Below, piece by piece: positions 15,800 to 30,253 of a stretch of DNA of 64,000 nt. The notes under the pieces were generated by a model. It saw only the letters and a list, made by a program, of their open reading frames with translations. It made no database searches and was not told where the DNA came from. Position 1 is the stretch's first letter. Each line of letters starts with the position of its first letter. Both the position numbers and the translations under genes were made by a program. The stretch covers positions 781,805 through 845,804 of the forward strand of contig NW_004775925.1 in NCBI RefSeq assembly GCF_000247815.1. Direction: 5' to 3'. The stretch comes from Ficedula albicollis (lineage: Eukaryota > Chordata > Aves > Passeriformes > Muscicapidae).

Positions 15800-16173
15800 A
15801 CACACTTGGGATTGTTCAGCCTGGGGAAGAGAAGCCTCAGGGTGACCTAATTGTGGCCTTCCAGTGCCTGCAGGGCTCCAGGAGAGCTGGAGAGGGACTG
15901 GAGACAGGGACTGGAGGGACAGAACACAGGGAATGGCTCCCACTGCCAGAGGCAGGGCTGGATGGGATTTGGGCAGGAATTCTCAGCTGTGAGGGTGGGC
16001 AGGTCCTGGCACAGGGTGCCCAGAGCAGCTGTGGCTGCCCTGGGAAGCTGCTCCAGGCCAGGTTGGACAGGGCTTGGGGCTGGGACAGTGGGAGGTGTCC
16101 CTGCCCCGGGCAGGGGGTGGAATTGGGTGTCTTTATGGTCCCTTCCAAGCTGAACCATTCCATGGTTCCACGA
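15800..16173 (+). mobile_element. CR1 LINE 3' fragment
   Basis: Starts near gttcagcctggggaagagaa and gacctaattgtggccttcca, continues through the usual ggcagggctgga and tgcccagagcagctgtggct blocks, and ends ccattccatggttccacgat. It stops about 40 bases before the last GFRA4 exon, so it nearly abuts the acceptor. Confidence 0.87.
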
Positions 16174-16212
16174 TCAGCCCCACCTCACCCACGTGTCTCC
16201 TTCCCCTTTCAG

Positions 16213-16338
16213 GTGGCTGCAGAGGAGAGGCTCCTGCGTGGCTCCACTCATTTGTCCTCAGGCACCTCCAGCCCAGCAGCCCCGTCCTGCTGGGCGGCCC
16301 CTGTGCTGCAGGTGTGGCTGCTGCTGCTGCTGTGCTGA
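16213..16338 (+). CDS. GFRA4: GFRA4 last coding exon: GPI-anchor signal
   Basis: Acceptor cccctttcag ends at 16212. The exon reads [16 protein letters not shown], a Ser/Gly/Ala-rich stretch, then a hydrophobic end ([11 protein letters not shown]) and TGA. This is the layout of a GPI-attachment signal: small residues for cleavage and lipid transfer, a short spacer, and a hydrophobic tail reaching the C-terminus with no charged end. GFR-alpha receptors are GPI-anchored, so the fit is good. The exon is in phase 0 with the one before. The omega site is likely among the Ser-Ser-Gly or Ser-Ser-Pro-Ala residues, which cannot be fixed by eye. Confidence 0.85.
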   Translation: MAAEERLLRGSTHLSSGTSSPAAPSCWAAPVLQVWLLLLLC

Positions 16339-16728
16339 GCCCCGTGATGAGAGGCAGGGCTGCACACAGCAGGCACAGACTCGGTTTGTGTTGGGTTCTT
16401 CACTGAACAGCCACACCAGGAACTGTTTCAGGAGAGCAGGGAGAAGGGAGGGGATGGGAAGGCAAGGTGAGTGTTGGGCATCCCTTCCTCCTCCTCATCT
16501 GCCTGCCAGTTTATTTGATTTTATATGATCAGCATTGTTGACAACCAGCTCATTCTTGGTCCTGGCCACCTTTCCACACCACAGCTTGGTTGTTGTTTCT
16601 TCAGCTCTCTGTGGATAGGGCTGGAGCCATGGACAATTTCCTTGGAAAAGTTGGAGGAGAGAGTTGATCCAAGAAATGAGAGCTGCAAAGGAAGTGTTTT
16701 TTCCTGCCCCAGCCAAGAGGGGAAAGAC

Positions 16729-16823
16729 GATGGATGGATGGATGGATGGATGGATGGATGGATGGATGGATGGATGGATGGATGGATGGATGGATGGATG
16801 GATGGATGGATGGATGGATGGAT
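16729..16823 (+). repeat. (TGGA)n microsatellite
   Basis: About 23 uninterrupted repeats of a tetranucleotide, TGGA on the + strand, 390 bases past the GFRA4 stop and so probably in its 3' UTR. The Ile-His-Pro-Ser and Met-Asp-Gly-Trp frames are by-products. Confidence 0.95.
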
Positions 16824-17724
16824 GACCTGTCAGGAGGTTTCCTGAAGCCCACACTGAGGGGCTCTGGACAGGACATGTTGAGTCATGTGGAGTTCAGATG
16901 TTTCCAGGGTTGCTCAGACCCTGAAGGACAACGTGCCTGGTTCCTTCAGACTGCAGAAACCACAACACTGGTGAGAAGGAGGTTGGTTTTGTTCACTGGA
17001 GAGGAACCTGAAGTTCCTCTGGGGAGGACCAAGTAACCAGACTCTGAACTGCTGGCAGGGATTATCCACGCTCTCCAAACCATGGCCAGAGTGCAACCAG
17101 CATCCATGTCCCAGCTGCCACCTGCCCCGGGCCCTCCTCCCTGGGGAGCTCTGTGTCCTGTATTGATGGAATTCAGGAAGAAACACGTGTGTTGCATTTT
17201 TTTTACAGATTATTTTTTTGTGTCCAAACCCAAACATCTCTATCCACCCGTCCTGTACAGTGTTTGGGGCATTTTTTGTCCCATCCAAACAACCAGAGGC
17301 CAATATTGTCCCACTCCAGGCTACTCTCCCTCCATCAGAGACCATTGTGAGCCTGTGGGTAGGATTTGATGTGAGCCCAACACATCCCACTCTCACATGC
17401 TACCTGTTCACCCACTGGTCTCATAGGCACAGGGTGTCCAGCCAAGGGATTTCATTAGGGAAGAGATAGGACAGGAGAGGTTTGTGGATACCACCCTCAA
17501 GACAGACATGCCCAGCCAAGAAAGACCCAGTCATGAATTATATCATGAGCAGGGACTGGATTGAGTTTCCCCTCCTTGAAGAACTGGCAGAGGCAACCAC
17601 CTGTGTCCAGGTGAGCAGGTGAAGGGCTTTGCCTCTTGCCAGGTCCTGTTTTTTCAGTGAAGATGTCATTTAAGCAAAGGCTGATGAAGGGACCCTTTCT
17701 GCTGAGCTGCAGAGGAGCCCAGGG

Positions 17725-17815
17725 AGGAAGGTGAGGATGAGTGTCCCTGCTGTCCTGGGCACAGGGAGAGGTGAGGATGAGTGTCCCTTCTGTCTTGGGG
17801 CACAGGGAGGTAGGT
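17725..17815 (+). repeat. 46-bp imperfect tandem duplication
   Basis: Two copies of ggtgaggatgagtgtccct followed by (g/t)ctgtc(c/t)tgggcacagggag, about 46 bp each. Confidence 0.75.
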
Positions 17816-19127
17816 GTGTGACCTTGGACTACTTGGGCATCCCAGGGTCTTTCCTTGAGGTGAGCTGAGGAGTCCCAGTGCCCTCTTGGGGGTTGAACCC
17901 CTGTACTATGTGAAGCCAGGAAAAAAGATGGTGAGGAAGAGTGAGGTTTCCCAGGATAAATGCTTACCCAGGCTGAGTGCCATGGGAGGAAGAGCAATAG
18001 CCCCAGAATCCCCTGAGTGTAATTAGGCCTAGCCTTTGCAGCAGTCCATTTATTCCTTGGTTTGAGCTCCTCCAATAAATGTCATTAATCCCTTGGCATT
18101 TGAATGCATGGAAAGGCTTAGGAAGCATCTGACACAGTAAAGCCCATTGCTTTTTATTCCCATTTCCTGCAAAAACCCTCACATTGTTTATTGCTTCAGA
18201 TTTTCTGAGAAACTGCAGCAACTTCCTTGGCTTTTGTTCCAACAAGAAACCATTCTGGTTTTCAGCTGAACACCTGTGGATGTGTCTGACCTGAACAGAA
18301 ATCCTCCTGCTGCATCCTGTGCAAAGTGCTGCTCCTTGAGGTGCTCAGGGCTGTAGCACCAGGTTTTCCTAACCCCAGGCTGTGCAGAGGAGCACACCAA
18401 GTTCCAAGGCAGGGTCACAAGTCACACCCTGAGCTAAAAGCCGTATGTGAGAACTTCATGGCTGGGGGCTCACTGTGGTCAGGAAAGCAAACAAGGAGGG
18501 AGAGCTGCAGGCAGGAAAGTCCTTTCCAAGTGACCCCATGAGTGCACAGAGTTGCTGTGAACATCTCCCTTTATCCAGGACACCAGTGTCTCCTGAGAGA
18601 GGAATCCCTGATTGCTCAGCCCTTCAAAGGCAAGGAACTACCTCAGCACCACGAGGTCATGCTGGGAATTGTTCTTCTGCCCCTTTCCTTGCTGGTACTG
18701 TAGTTCCCTCTGCTTTCCACGTCTGGCCATCAGACCAGGCTCCAGCAGCTCCCAGTGGTGCACAGGCTGTGTCTGCACAGGCTGGGGTACAGGTCTCAGC
18801 TGCTTTCCAGGAGCACCCACTCCTGTGTATCTCACTTGTGTCTCTCTCTCGGTGGCAGTGGTGCTGAAGTGCCACTTTGCCATTTCCTTCTCATTCAGCA
18901 GAGAAAGTTTTTCTGGGTGGTCAGGATGCCTGGTGGCCCCACCTCGCCTCTCCCTGCAGACTGGTGTGCTGTAAAAAGAGGTGGAGAATGCTTCTCAAGG
19001 ACTGGATGGGATGGAGGAGACCTGCAGACGTTACCTCATCCCAGTACCATGTCCCACATCAGCACCTACTTTAACAATTTCCATGACAGACATCATCATT
19101 TCCCCTGGATTTATACCACAGGATCAC

Positions 19128-19240
19128 GAAATGGGTCAGGTGTAACTTTAAAGCTCATCTCATTCCAGCCCCTCCTTCCACTAGACCAGTTTTTCCCAAG
19201 CCCCATCCAGCCTGGCCCTGGACACCCCAGGGCTGCCTTG
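19128..19240 (-). mobile_element. CR1 LINE fragment
   Basis: Inverted CR1 piece: ctttaaagctcatctcattcc, ccactagaccagtttttccc, then caagccccatccagcctggc and a ggacaccccagggctgcc end. Confidence 0.6.
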
Positions 19241-20204
19241 CTTTAAAGACCCTGCAGATGTTTGTTGTCTCTACACAAGAGATCCTCAGTTCCCAGTCTG
19301 GTGCTCCAAGCCCTGTCCCAGGCCAGTCCTGCCCTCCTGGGGATTCCTCAGGGCTCACAGATGTTTGGAATGAAGTGAATGAGGCACAGAGCAAGGAACC
19401 TCTCACCCAGCCAGAAGGAGCTGGGGGGTAGGAATTAACAAAAAAAATTTTCCCCAAACTTTCATGGCTTTGTTCTGATTATTTCACTCTTTTCACCAAT
19501 ATTTAATGTCGATTCTCCCTCCAAGCCTGTTCATGAATCAAACTTTGCAAAAAAGGATGACTTTTGAACCTTCCTTTTGGAGGAAGCAAACATGATTACT
19601 CTCCTCCCACCCGCCAACATGTGTGCACAGACCACTGCTTTTTCCTTGTGAAAAGCCAGTAATTTTTTTGGATGAAATTCCATCTCTGCTGAATTCTGTG
19701 AAGTGAACCATGGATCTTCATTTTTAAGCCTCTTGATTAACCACAGAAGTCACAGCAGCTGCTTGTAAAGGCAAAAGACTGAGTGAGCCAAGAGGCAGAA
19801 AGGGAGACAATTTTCTTTTTAGGAATTACTCCATTCCTGAGGACTTCCATAAGCACAAAGAAGAATCCTGGGAAAAAGAAAGGAAAAAGCCACAGTTAAA
19901 GAACCAGCCAGACATTCTGTAGCCACTGAACTCTATTTTTTGGGTGCACAGCACCACTGGCAGTGGTTGGCAGCCCTGAGGGCCTGTGAAATATTGTGTG
20001 TGTACTTCCCCTTGTCATGCCATGTCGTGTGCAGCATTGTCCAGGCTGGAGCAGAGCTGGGAGGGACACCAGGGCTGGGGGAAGGTGCTGGAGCAGGAGC
20101 CCCACGTGTGCACCTGCACGAGGGGAGGGTGGTGGCTGCCAGCCCAAGCCAGGGTCAGATTGTACTTACCTTTTCTGTAATGTCAGTATTTAAACATATC
20201 CGTG

Positions 20205-20210
20205 AATAAA
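20205..20210 (+). terminator. Candidate polyadenylation signal AATAAA (GFRA4 strand)
   Basis: AATAAA in a small AT-rich patch (gtatttaaacatatccgtg before it) about 3.9 kb after the GFRA4 stop. A closer AATAAA lies at 18074-18079. Either could end the GFRA4 transcript. Only RNA evidence would decide. Confidence 0.3.
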
Positions 20211-20357
20211 GCACACACGCATTTTCCTGAGCCCTGGCTCCTGCTGTGCCAGCTCGTCCCTGCCAGCACCTCCGGGATGGTGCTGGGCTCTGCTCCTGTG
20301 CTGGAAGGAACTGGGGGGTTTCAGTGCTGGGGCTCAGATGAGCTGTGTTTGGCTGGA

Positions 20358-20990
20358 ACCATAGAATGCTGGAATATCCTCATCCTCAGGATCATCCATC
20401 CAGCCCCTGCCCTGCCCAGACCCCCAAAATCCCACCCTGGGCATCCCTGGCAGCGCTGTCCTGTTCTGTCTGATCAGGAACAGTGAATAATGCAGCACAC
20501 ACACGACTTCTTCAAAGCAGCAAGAAGCAATTTATTGAAAAGCCATCACATTTATGTAAGATAGATTGTGCAAAACAGAATAGAAAAGGCTCACTGGTCC
20601 AAGAAGGAAACACCTCTTTGCAAACATGATTTCTGCAAAACATCACGGGACACACACAGCTCTGTGGTCAGCCCCAGGTGTTTGTCTGTGTTGTTCATTC
20701 TCCCTTCTCTTGTTTGTCTCTGAGAAAAGTCCCCAGCCTGGGCAAGGTCCAAGCTGGAGCTGAGAAAGCCAAGAGCCTCCTTGAGCCTCCAGCAGTGTCC
20801 ACTCTGTCCAAACTCTCCTGGAGCTCTGGGGGGCCGTGCCCATTCCCTGGGGAGCCTGGGCAGCGCCAGCACCCTCTGGGGGCTTTTCCCAAAATCCAGC
20901 CTTGCCCTGGCCCAGCTCCAGGTGTTCACCAGGTCCTGCCCCTGGGCCCAGAGCAGAGATTGGAGCTGTCCCTTGGCAGGAAGCTGCAAG
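20358..20990 (-). mobile_element. CR1 LINE fragment split by an LTR insertion
   Basis: Two pieces of one inverted CR1: 20358-20461 (atagaatgctggaatatcct to gcatccctggcagcgctgtcc) and 20804 to about 20990 (ctgtccaaactctcctggag, gggccgtgcccattccctgg, cagcaccctctggggg). In the intact relative at 42143-42370 these parts are adjacent. The subfamily differs from most other CR1 copies in the window. Confidence 0.75.
20462..20801 (-). mobile_element. Probable solo LTR nested in CR1
   Basis: 340 bp bounded by TG and CA, inserted between two CR1 pieces and flanked by CTGTCC on both sides (20456-20461 and 20804-20809), a 6-bp target duplication typical of many retroviral insertions; two extra bases sit between the CA end and the right repeat. 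On the - strand it has LTR-like order: a unique part, then AATAAA (plus-strand TTTATT at 20531-20536), then a GT-rich stretch (gtcgtgtgtgtgctgc) where R-U5 would be, and an end in gacagaaca. No internal retroviral genes are present, so this is a recombined single LTR. Family not identified. Confidence 0.65.
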
Positions 20991-21897
20991 CAGCTCTGAG
21001 GGCTCCTCACTCCAAACCCAGCCCAATCCAGTGTGTCCCAGCCAGGAGGGGTGGCAGGTGGAAAACAGCTCTGCTGAGATGGAGAGACGTCAGTGCCATC
21101 AGGGAGGGAGACACGAGCCCCACACAAGCCCTAGGGCTCTTTGTGGGGGTGAAACATGCAAAGGTTTGGGAGAAATTTGGAGCAGGTTTGGCTCAAAGCT
21201 GGTGCCAGCACAAGAAGAGGGAGGCACTGCAAGATACAGCAGGGATGGGAATAATTGCACCTGCAATTAGGGGCGTGGAGCCACTGATGCCAGGATGTCA
21301 CCATGGGACCCACAGAGTGGAAATAGCTGGGAAAGGCTGATGCTGCACCCCTGTGCTGGGCACAGCAGGAAGGGGGATGGAGGAGAAGCAGGGTGGTGGC
21401 TCATGCCAGCCAGGAAGACTTCTGTTCTTGCCATGAACATCTGTGAGCTATTTTTGGCAACTTAAAAAAAATAAATCACAGGAAAATTGATTAGAGGCAA
21501 ATGGGATGTTTCCTTGCCAATTCTGGGTAGCCCTAAAAAATTTAGAAAATATATGTACACAAAAGTTACATAAAAAATAATGTGTGAAATTCAAGTCAGT
21601 TCTTAAAGTGAGTTCAAGGTTGAACACATAAATGCTACACTTTTCCTCCCAGAAGTCATGTTTGCCTCCTTGTGTGCATGGAGCAGCTGAGGATGAAGAG
21701 GGGGAATAAAACCTGAGGGTGAGGAATGGACTGAGACTCTCCTCAAAGCCTTTTCGCCCAGGGAGCTCCCAGGCTGGGTTTTGCTGGCTCAAAGGACAAT
21801 TCCTGTGGAGGTTCAGCTGAATCTGAGCCCTGCTGTGAAAACCTTGCAGCTCTGAGGGAGCTATGGGCCAGCAGCTGCTCAACCAAGGTCATCACCC
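20991..21897. other. Intergenic stretch
   Basis: No gene, RNA or recognised repeat. The minus-strand frame at 20591-21127 crosses the LTR and CR1 and is not supported as a gene. AT-rich around 21460-21600. Confidence 0.5.
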
Positions 21898-24484
<2,587 letters not shown>

Positions 24485-24879
24485 CTTCAGGGGTTGAAGG
24501 AGACCCCCAGGAGCCCCAGTGGGACCCCCAGGCTCTGCACAGGGACAGCAGAGGGGCTCAGGTCAGGGCAGAGCACAGGGATGGCTCAAGCTGCCCTGCT
24601 CTGGGTGTAACCACCACTCCAAGAAAGCCTGGAAGTCATCCTAAATTTAGGGTGAGGAGATTCTGGAGCAGGAGAAGCACTTACAGCTGGAAGAAGCTTT
24701 GGCTGATTCTCACTTCTACCTCATCTCTGGGTCTGGGTGTGGTTTTGGGGGTGCTGGCTATGCCCACAGCAAAACTGAGCACTGCTGCCTCCTTCAGCCA
24801 CAGACATCAAACACTGAGGACAGAGCACGGGGAGGGATTTTTCCACACTCCCAGAGAAAAGGTTGCACAGCCTGTGTAG

Positions 24880-25016
24880 CCCCCAGGACGGGATGGACAG
24901 GGCTTGGAGCAGCCTGGTCCAGGGGAAGGTGTCCCTGCCCCTGCAGGACCAGACCATCCTGGACTAGGTGGTCTCTAAAGCCCCTTCCAGCCCAAACCAT
25001 CCCACGTTTCCATGGC
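24880..25016 (+). mobile_element. CR1 LINE 3' fragment
   Basis: ggatggacagggcttggagc, aggtgtccctgcccctgcag and ccttccagcccaaaccatcc in CR1 order, ending cacgtttccatgg. Confidence 0.75.
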
Positions 25017-25920
25017 AGATGGAGCCTGTGGCAGCACAGGGGGTTTGGGGGAGAGACCTGCCGGCAGGAGCCAAAGTCCCCATCCCACTGGGGCTGCAGG
25101 CACAGCACAAGTAAAATCCTGCAGCTGATGTTCAACTGCTGCAAGGAGATGTTGAAATCAGAGAGAACAATTTCCCACACGTTATCTCCAAGCAAACGGC
25201 GCTAAAATGCTGATAGGGATGGAGACATCTTGCTTCGTTTATTAAAACACTGAATTTCTGAAGAAACAGTGGATGTTTGCCAAAGGGAAAAACTGCAGAA
25301 TTAGCTCTGACATGAAAAATGTTCAAGTCATTTTGTGGGGTTTTTTCCTAAGGGGAAGTGGAAATGATTTCTGGTGGGAGCAAGGATCCCAGGGAATGTG
25401 TCAATGGAAGTGCTGCCAGTCACTCTGTTGGAGGCACATTGTGGCTGCAGCCTGGAAAGCAGAGCTGATAAAACAGCTGCAGGTGGGGTGGATGGAGACC
25501 CCAGAAATGTCTGTGCTCTGCTCTAATTCCCCACCCAGACAGCACTTCACCATCTGCCATCACCACCCAGCCCTACCCACTGAAGCTCTGCTTCCAAATT
25601 GCATTCAGGGGTCAGCAGGAGGAGCAGGAGAGAGCCAATCCCATCCTACCATGGCATTGATGGCCACCATGGAGGGGGGAGATCAGAAATGCTCCTCTCT
25701 GCAGGCTGTGGGCTCATGGAGCTGCACCTGCACTTCTTGGCAGCAGCAGGGAAATGAAGAGGAGAAAGATGCTGTCCTTGGTAGAGCCAGAGGGGCCCAG
25801 TCGGTGTTTTTTGGCTAAATTCCCTGCAGGTGTGGTTTCTGAGTGATGCATGTGGCCTGAGTGAGGGCCCAGGAACACAGCGAAGAGAGGGGAGGAAGGG
25901 CCTGGTCCTGCAGCTGATCA

Positions 25921-26230
25921 CGGAATCATGGAATGGTTTGAGTTGCAAGGGGCTGTAAAAACCATCTTTTTCCACCCCCTGCCCTGGCAGGGACACTTTC
26001 CACTGTCCCAGGCTGCTCCAAGCCCTGTCCAGCCTGGCCTTGGACACTGCCAGGGATCCAGGGGCAGCCACAGCTCTCTGTGCCAGGGCCTGATACCCTC
26101 ATTCTCTGTGCCAGGGCCTGATACCCTCAGAGGGAGCAATTTCTTCCCAATATCCCATCCATCCCTGCCCTCTGGCAGTGGGAAGCCATTTCCTCTTGTC
26201 CTAACTACATGCCAATGTGAAACATCCCAT
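25921..26230 (-). mobile_element. CR1 LINE 3' fragment with internal 28-bp duplication
   Basis: Inverted CR1: ggaatcatggaatggtttga, ggacactttccactgtccca, gccagggatccaggggcagc. Within it tctctgtgccagggcctgat plus accctca occurs twice in tandem (26074-26130), a local slippage absent from other copies. Confidence 0.85.
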
Positions 26231-28374
26231 TTCAATGCAGTTTGAGCCCTGAGATCTCGCTCTTTGTTTGTGGGGAAGGTTTATCTCATCTCAGCCATCT
26301 CTAGCGCAGATCCCAAATCCCAGGTTTGTCACTGGGTCTCTGGAGTCCCCAAGGAGAAGACGTGTCTCTAGGACCTCATGTGCCTTACCTCAGAGCTTCC
26401 ATGGGGTGCTGATGGTGTCCCAAAATCCCTGGCCAAGGGTGCTGGGGCTCTGGCACAGCCTGGGGAGGTGCTGCTGTTCCCAGCCATGCTGCAGTGGGAA
26501 CTCAGCCCACCTGCAGTGGTGCTGACACCTGGGCCCAGCAGCCTCATTACCAGGCAGAAAACTCATCAGCAGGTGCCATCACCTCATTAAAGAATCTCCC
26601 CCACCTTGTGCCTTTGGCAAGATCTCAGTTCTTCCACCCTGTCCCTGCAATCCCTGACTTGCTGCTTGATTAGCTCAGAAACCAAAAATCCCAGGGAGAA
26701 ACTCAAGAATCTGCTAATTCTTATTCCCCAGTGGCAATGCATTGGCTGTGGAAAAAAATGTTGGTGTTTCTGCCATGCTGTAGATGATTTACCACCAACC
26801 CGTGATGTGGAACTACCCAAGAGCTGCCCCAAACCCCACCTTTTCCACCTGGGTGGAAGAAACAGCATGCAGCCCCCAGTCCGGGAATTCTGGGGCAGTT
26901 AAATTGGTTTTTAAAAAGACTTAAAGTCCCTTTTTCCTGTAGGTGGTCGATATTTAAGGTTTGTGGAAAGAAAAGCTGGACCTCAAATTTCTCTCTGGCT
27001 CCTTACCCAAAACATTCATTAATGACAGCTGATGACAAAGATCATCCTCCTGGATGTGCACACAGCCTTGGAAAACCTCCATGCTCTCTTCCCTTCCTTC
27101 CCTTCAAACCTCTTTTCTTTGCTACAACAAAAGAAAAATCAGAGCAGGGATGAAAAATGGTTCCAGCCCTCTGTGGTTTTTCCTGCTGTCCAAAATAAAC
27201 CTACAGCAGCTTTAAACCCACTACCCCCTGCCCATTTCATTTCAAGTCTGGACACCCCACGCTGTGCTGTCAGCCTGGCGTCCCTGCTCGGCTCTGCAGC
27301 GACTGCTGGAATTGGGCTCCTGCATCCCCGTTTAATGCCGTGGAATGAAGCAGCACAACAATCCTTGCAGGCAACAGTGGCTGAAACCTTCATGGCTCAT
27401 AAATGCCGGGTTCAAGTCTGCTTCATCCCAGCAGTGCTTAACTTCAGAGTTGGAGAGTGACATAAAAATAAATGGAGAGCAGCGGATTGCGTCCCGGCGG
27501 GACGAGCTGTGGAGCCTGGGTGTCGTGGATCAAGTGACAGCTTTAGACAAGCTCTGCCTTAGGCTCAGAATTTTGGCAGCAGCTCTGCTTAGGTGACCTG
27601 CGCCTCAATCCCTCTGGCTCACAAGTTCTTAAGGCTGGCTGATTAGGGGTATTATAAAATGTGTTATTTATTGAACAGACAGGAGATAACAGACAAAGGG
27701 CCTTGAACAGTTACTGCACAGTGAAGAACAGGAGAAATACTGGGAGATTACATGAAACAGTGCACGACATTAAGGTACCTAAATTAAAGCTACCAAAGAC
27801 ACAGCCGAGAACAGGAGTCAGTGGAATTTACCACCAAACTGCCATTAGAGCACTCAGCCCTTGTGGCAGAGTAACCACAAAATTGGTATCCCAGCTTTGG
27901 GGAACACTTATCTAGGGAATGTGAAGAAAACTTTTCCTTTGTGAAAGTTTTGTGTAGCTTTTATAGTTTGTAAAGTGGAATGTCTGTCAGTCAAAAATTC
28001 CAGCTCATCTTTCCACAGTCTTGCTTCCACAGCAAGATGTTTTATTGTCAGCTAGTAGTGTCACTTCCCCAGTGCCTGAATAACCACGACACAGGCGGTT
28101 TTCAGTGAGTTATTTCACCAATTTCACCAATCTTTTGTGAAGGGCGAGAAGCCTTGCACCAGCTAACAAACGACAGGTGAGTTCTGTGGTGGGAGATGTG
28201 CTGCTGCACAGGAGGTGGGACAGGAGTGGCCACCTCTGCCGTGTCTCTCCAGCTTTCCTGTGTACCTGAAACACCAGGGCAGCTTTTCCTCTTTGGATTT
28301 AAACAAAGACACTTACTGGAAAGAATTATTAGTGAGAGTAAGAAAGGAAGGGGCTGAGATTTTTTAGTTCTGTT

Positions 28375-28667
28375 GGGATCATGTCATGAGGGGCAGCTCT
28401 GATCTCTGGGACAGGGACAGGACTGGGAACGGCTGGAGCTATGTCTGGAGGGGCTTATGTTGGATTTTGGAAAGGTTCTTCCCCCAGAGGGTGCTGGCAC
28501 TGCCCAGGCTCCCCAGGAATGGGCACGGCCCCACAGAGCTCCAGGAGCGTTTGGACAGTGCTGCCAGGGATTGACAGGGGGGGATTTTAGGGGGTCTGGG
28601 CAGGGACAGGGGTGGGACTGGGTGATCCCTGTGGGTCCCTTCCAGGTCAGAATATTCTATGAGTCTA
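28375..28667 (+). mobile_element. CR1 LINE 3' fragment
   Basis: Same subfamily as 42143: gagggtgctggcactgccca, ggctccccaggaatgggcac, gagctccaggagcgtttgga, then cctgtgggtcccttccaggt and a tattctatgagtc end. Confidence 0.8.
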
Positions 28668-28894
28668 TTAAACCCTGAATGCAGAAGCTCTGAGCTTTGG
28701 GACTGGGGGAACTCTGAATTATCCAGGTTGGAAAAGATCCAGGTTGGAAAAGACTGCCATGGAGCCAAGGCAGTCAAGGATCAGTTGGGACAACTGGGAC
28801 ATGGCACCAGCGCTAAGGGGCAGGAGCAAATAAATTCCTCCTCCAACCCTCACCATCCCAAACAGACTGCATGGAGGAGAGGCCCCTTTGTCTA

Positions 28895-28950
28895 TATAAT
28901 CATAGGATTATTTAGGTTGGCAAAGACCCTTAACATACTGAGAAAGAACT
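28895..28950 (-). mobile_element. Short CR1-like 3' end
   Basis: ataatcataggattatttag then gttggcaaagacccttaaca: the terminal 50 bases of an old inverted CR1-type element. Confidence 0.45.
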
Positions 28951-29304
28951 CTGACACCTCGTTGGGATTCTCCTCCCTTCTCCCACCCTTCAGAGACAGC
29001 CAAGGAGATCAGGGACCAACAGCTGCCCTAAGGCACCTGGGCACAGTGAACCTGAGGGTAGAAACTATTTAAAGACTGTTTCTACCTTTAAAATCTACAG
29101 ATTTACCTCTTGGAATTACATTACATTACCCCCATCCTTTGGCAGAGGACGTGTCCCTCCTTCCCCTCCCAAATTCATACCTGCCAGGAGCCCATTGATA
29201 CCCACCCTCACCTCAGCCAGGAACCTTCAAAACCACCTTGAATTATTTTTCCCCCCATTTTAAGAAAATAAATAAGAGGAAAATTTTAACCAGATCATCT
29301 ACTT

Positions 29305-29343
29305 TTTATTTCAGAGGAAAGATTTGCATTATTTACTTTTATT
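29305..29343 (-). terminator. Candidate ATRN polyadenylation signals
   Basis: Two minus-strand AATAAA hexamers (plus-strand TTTATT at 29305-29310 and 29338-29343), followed on the - strand by a T-rich tract (ttttcctcttatttatttt) that could serve as downstream element. Beyond this point base composition changes. Confidence 0.35.
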
Positions 29344-30128
29344 TATATACATGTACTTCACATTTGTATTTAAAATGCACAGACCTCCCAAGAATTTTCT
29401 CGTTCTGGCTTTAAATTAGCTGTTATTTTACAATACAAAATATTATACCAAAAAACTGCAATCCTAAATGTGTGTATGTATAACACCCACAACCCCAGCA
29501 ACGAAATAGTTTACAATACTTGCTCCTATTTACATATGAATGCAATAAATGCTAAATTATACATATTAACAAACTAAGCTCAAGTCTGAACACAGATAAG
29601 AATCATAAATAATTACAGAACAAAGAGGAAAAAAATCCAGAATACAATTAATTCAAGGATCTTAGTTTAAAGAACATTTATTGTGCACAAATTTCAGAGT
29701 AATATAAAACTCTTTTTTTTTCTTTTTTTTTTTTAGATGGACTGACATATGATACACTCTGTGACGATTGTTATTTTTTTCTTTCTTTCTACTGATGAGG
29801 TTTGTGGAATCAATACTAAATGGAGAGGAAATGTCTAAAGAATTCTTGTACCTGGAAGACGCACACAAATTGTGTGTGTGTAGTGTCAGAACAAAGAAAC
29901 AGACTGAACAAAACCTGCCCAGAAAAATCAGCACATACACATCTTGTAGTAGTCCTGGCATGGAAACTCAGCTCGTTTCAGCAGCTACCAACAGAAAAAG
30001 CAGGAATTTTACTAAAATTGCAAAGAACACATCCAAAAATGAGGAGCACACCTCCGGCCATCCCTTCCCTGCCTCCTGCAGCCCCAACACTCGGGGAGCA
30101 CCTTCCCCCTGGAGCTACCCCAAATCCC

Positions 30129-30129
30129 T

Positions 30130-30171
<42 letters not shown>
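30129..30171 (+). repeat. (GCTCCT)n hexamer repeat
   Basis: Seven uninterrupted copies of tgctcc in the probable ATRN 3' UTR. On the - strand it is an AGGAGC repeat. Confidence 0.9.
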
Positions 30172-30173
<2 letters not shown>

Positions 30174-30253
30174 ACAGCTCAGCCCCTGCACTGCCCTGCC
30201 CTGCCCGGGTGCTCCCGGATGGAGCAGCAGCAGGAGCTGATCTGAGCACACAG

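Larger units (their letters stand above)
14370..16212 (+). other. Last GFRA4 intron, remainder
   Basis: An AT-rich part (14440-14740, with an A-run at 14620) is followed by GC-richer sequence with a GGTGTCAGGTGT minisatellite (15229-15293) and a CR1 fragment directly before the last exon. No further exon seen. Confidence 0.6.
16339..20210 (+). other. GFRA4 3' UTR and/or downstream DNA
   Basis: Non-coding sequence after the GFRA4 stop. Contains a TGGA microsatellite, a 46-bp tandem duplication near 17725, a CR1 piece at 19128, and AATAAA words at 18074 and 20205. Where the transcript ends cannot be decided from sequence alone. No coding exon with a recognisable product was seen. Confidence 0.5.
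24485..29290. other. Intergenic DNA between GFRA4 and ATRN
   Basis: 4.8 kb without a supported gene. It holds CR1 pieces at 24880, 25921, 28375 and 28895. A minus-strand frame at 26587-26868 contains a charged helical stretch (ELIKQQVRDCRDRVEELRSC) resembling coiled-coil parts of avian retroelements, but it is too short and isolated to call. Nothing else stands out. Confidence 0.5.

Noticed and set aside
20591..21127. 178-residue minus-strand frame upstream of an AATAAA
   Set aside because: It crosses the solo LTR, a CR1 fragment and unknown sequence; the AATAAA belongs to the LTR. No recognisable domain.
26587..26868. Minus-strand frame with a charged coiled-coil-like stretch
   Set aside because: Possibly a retroelement remnant, but only about 30 residues look meaningful and no flanking element structure is visible.
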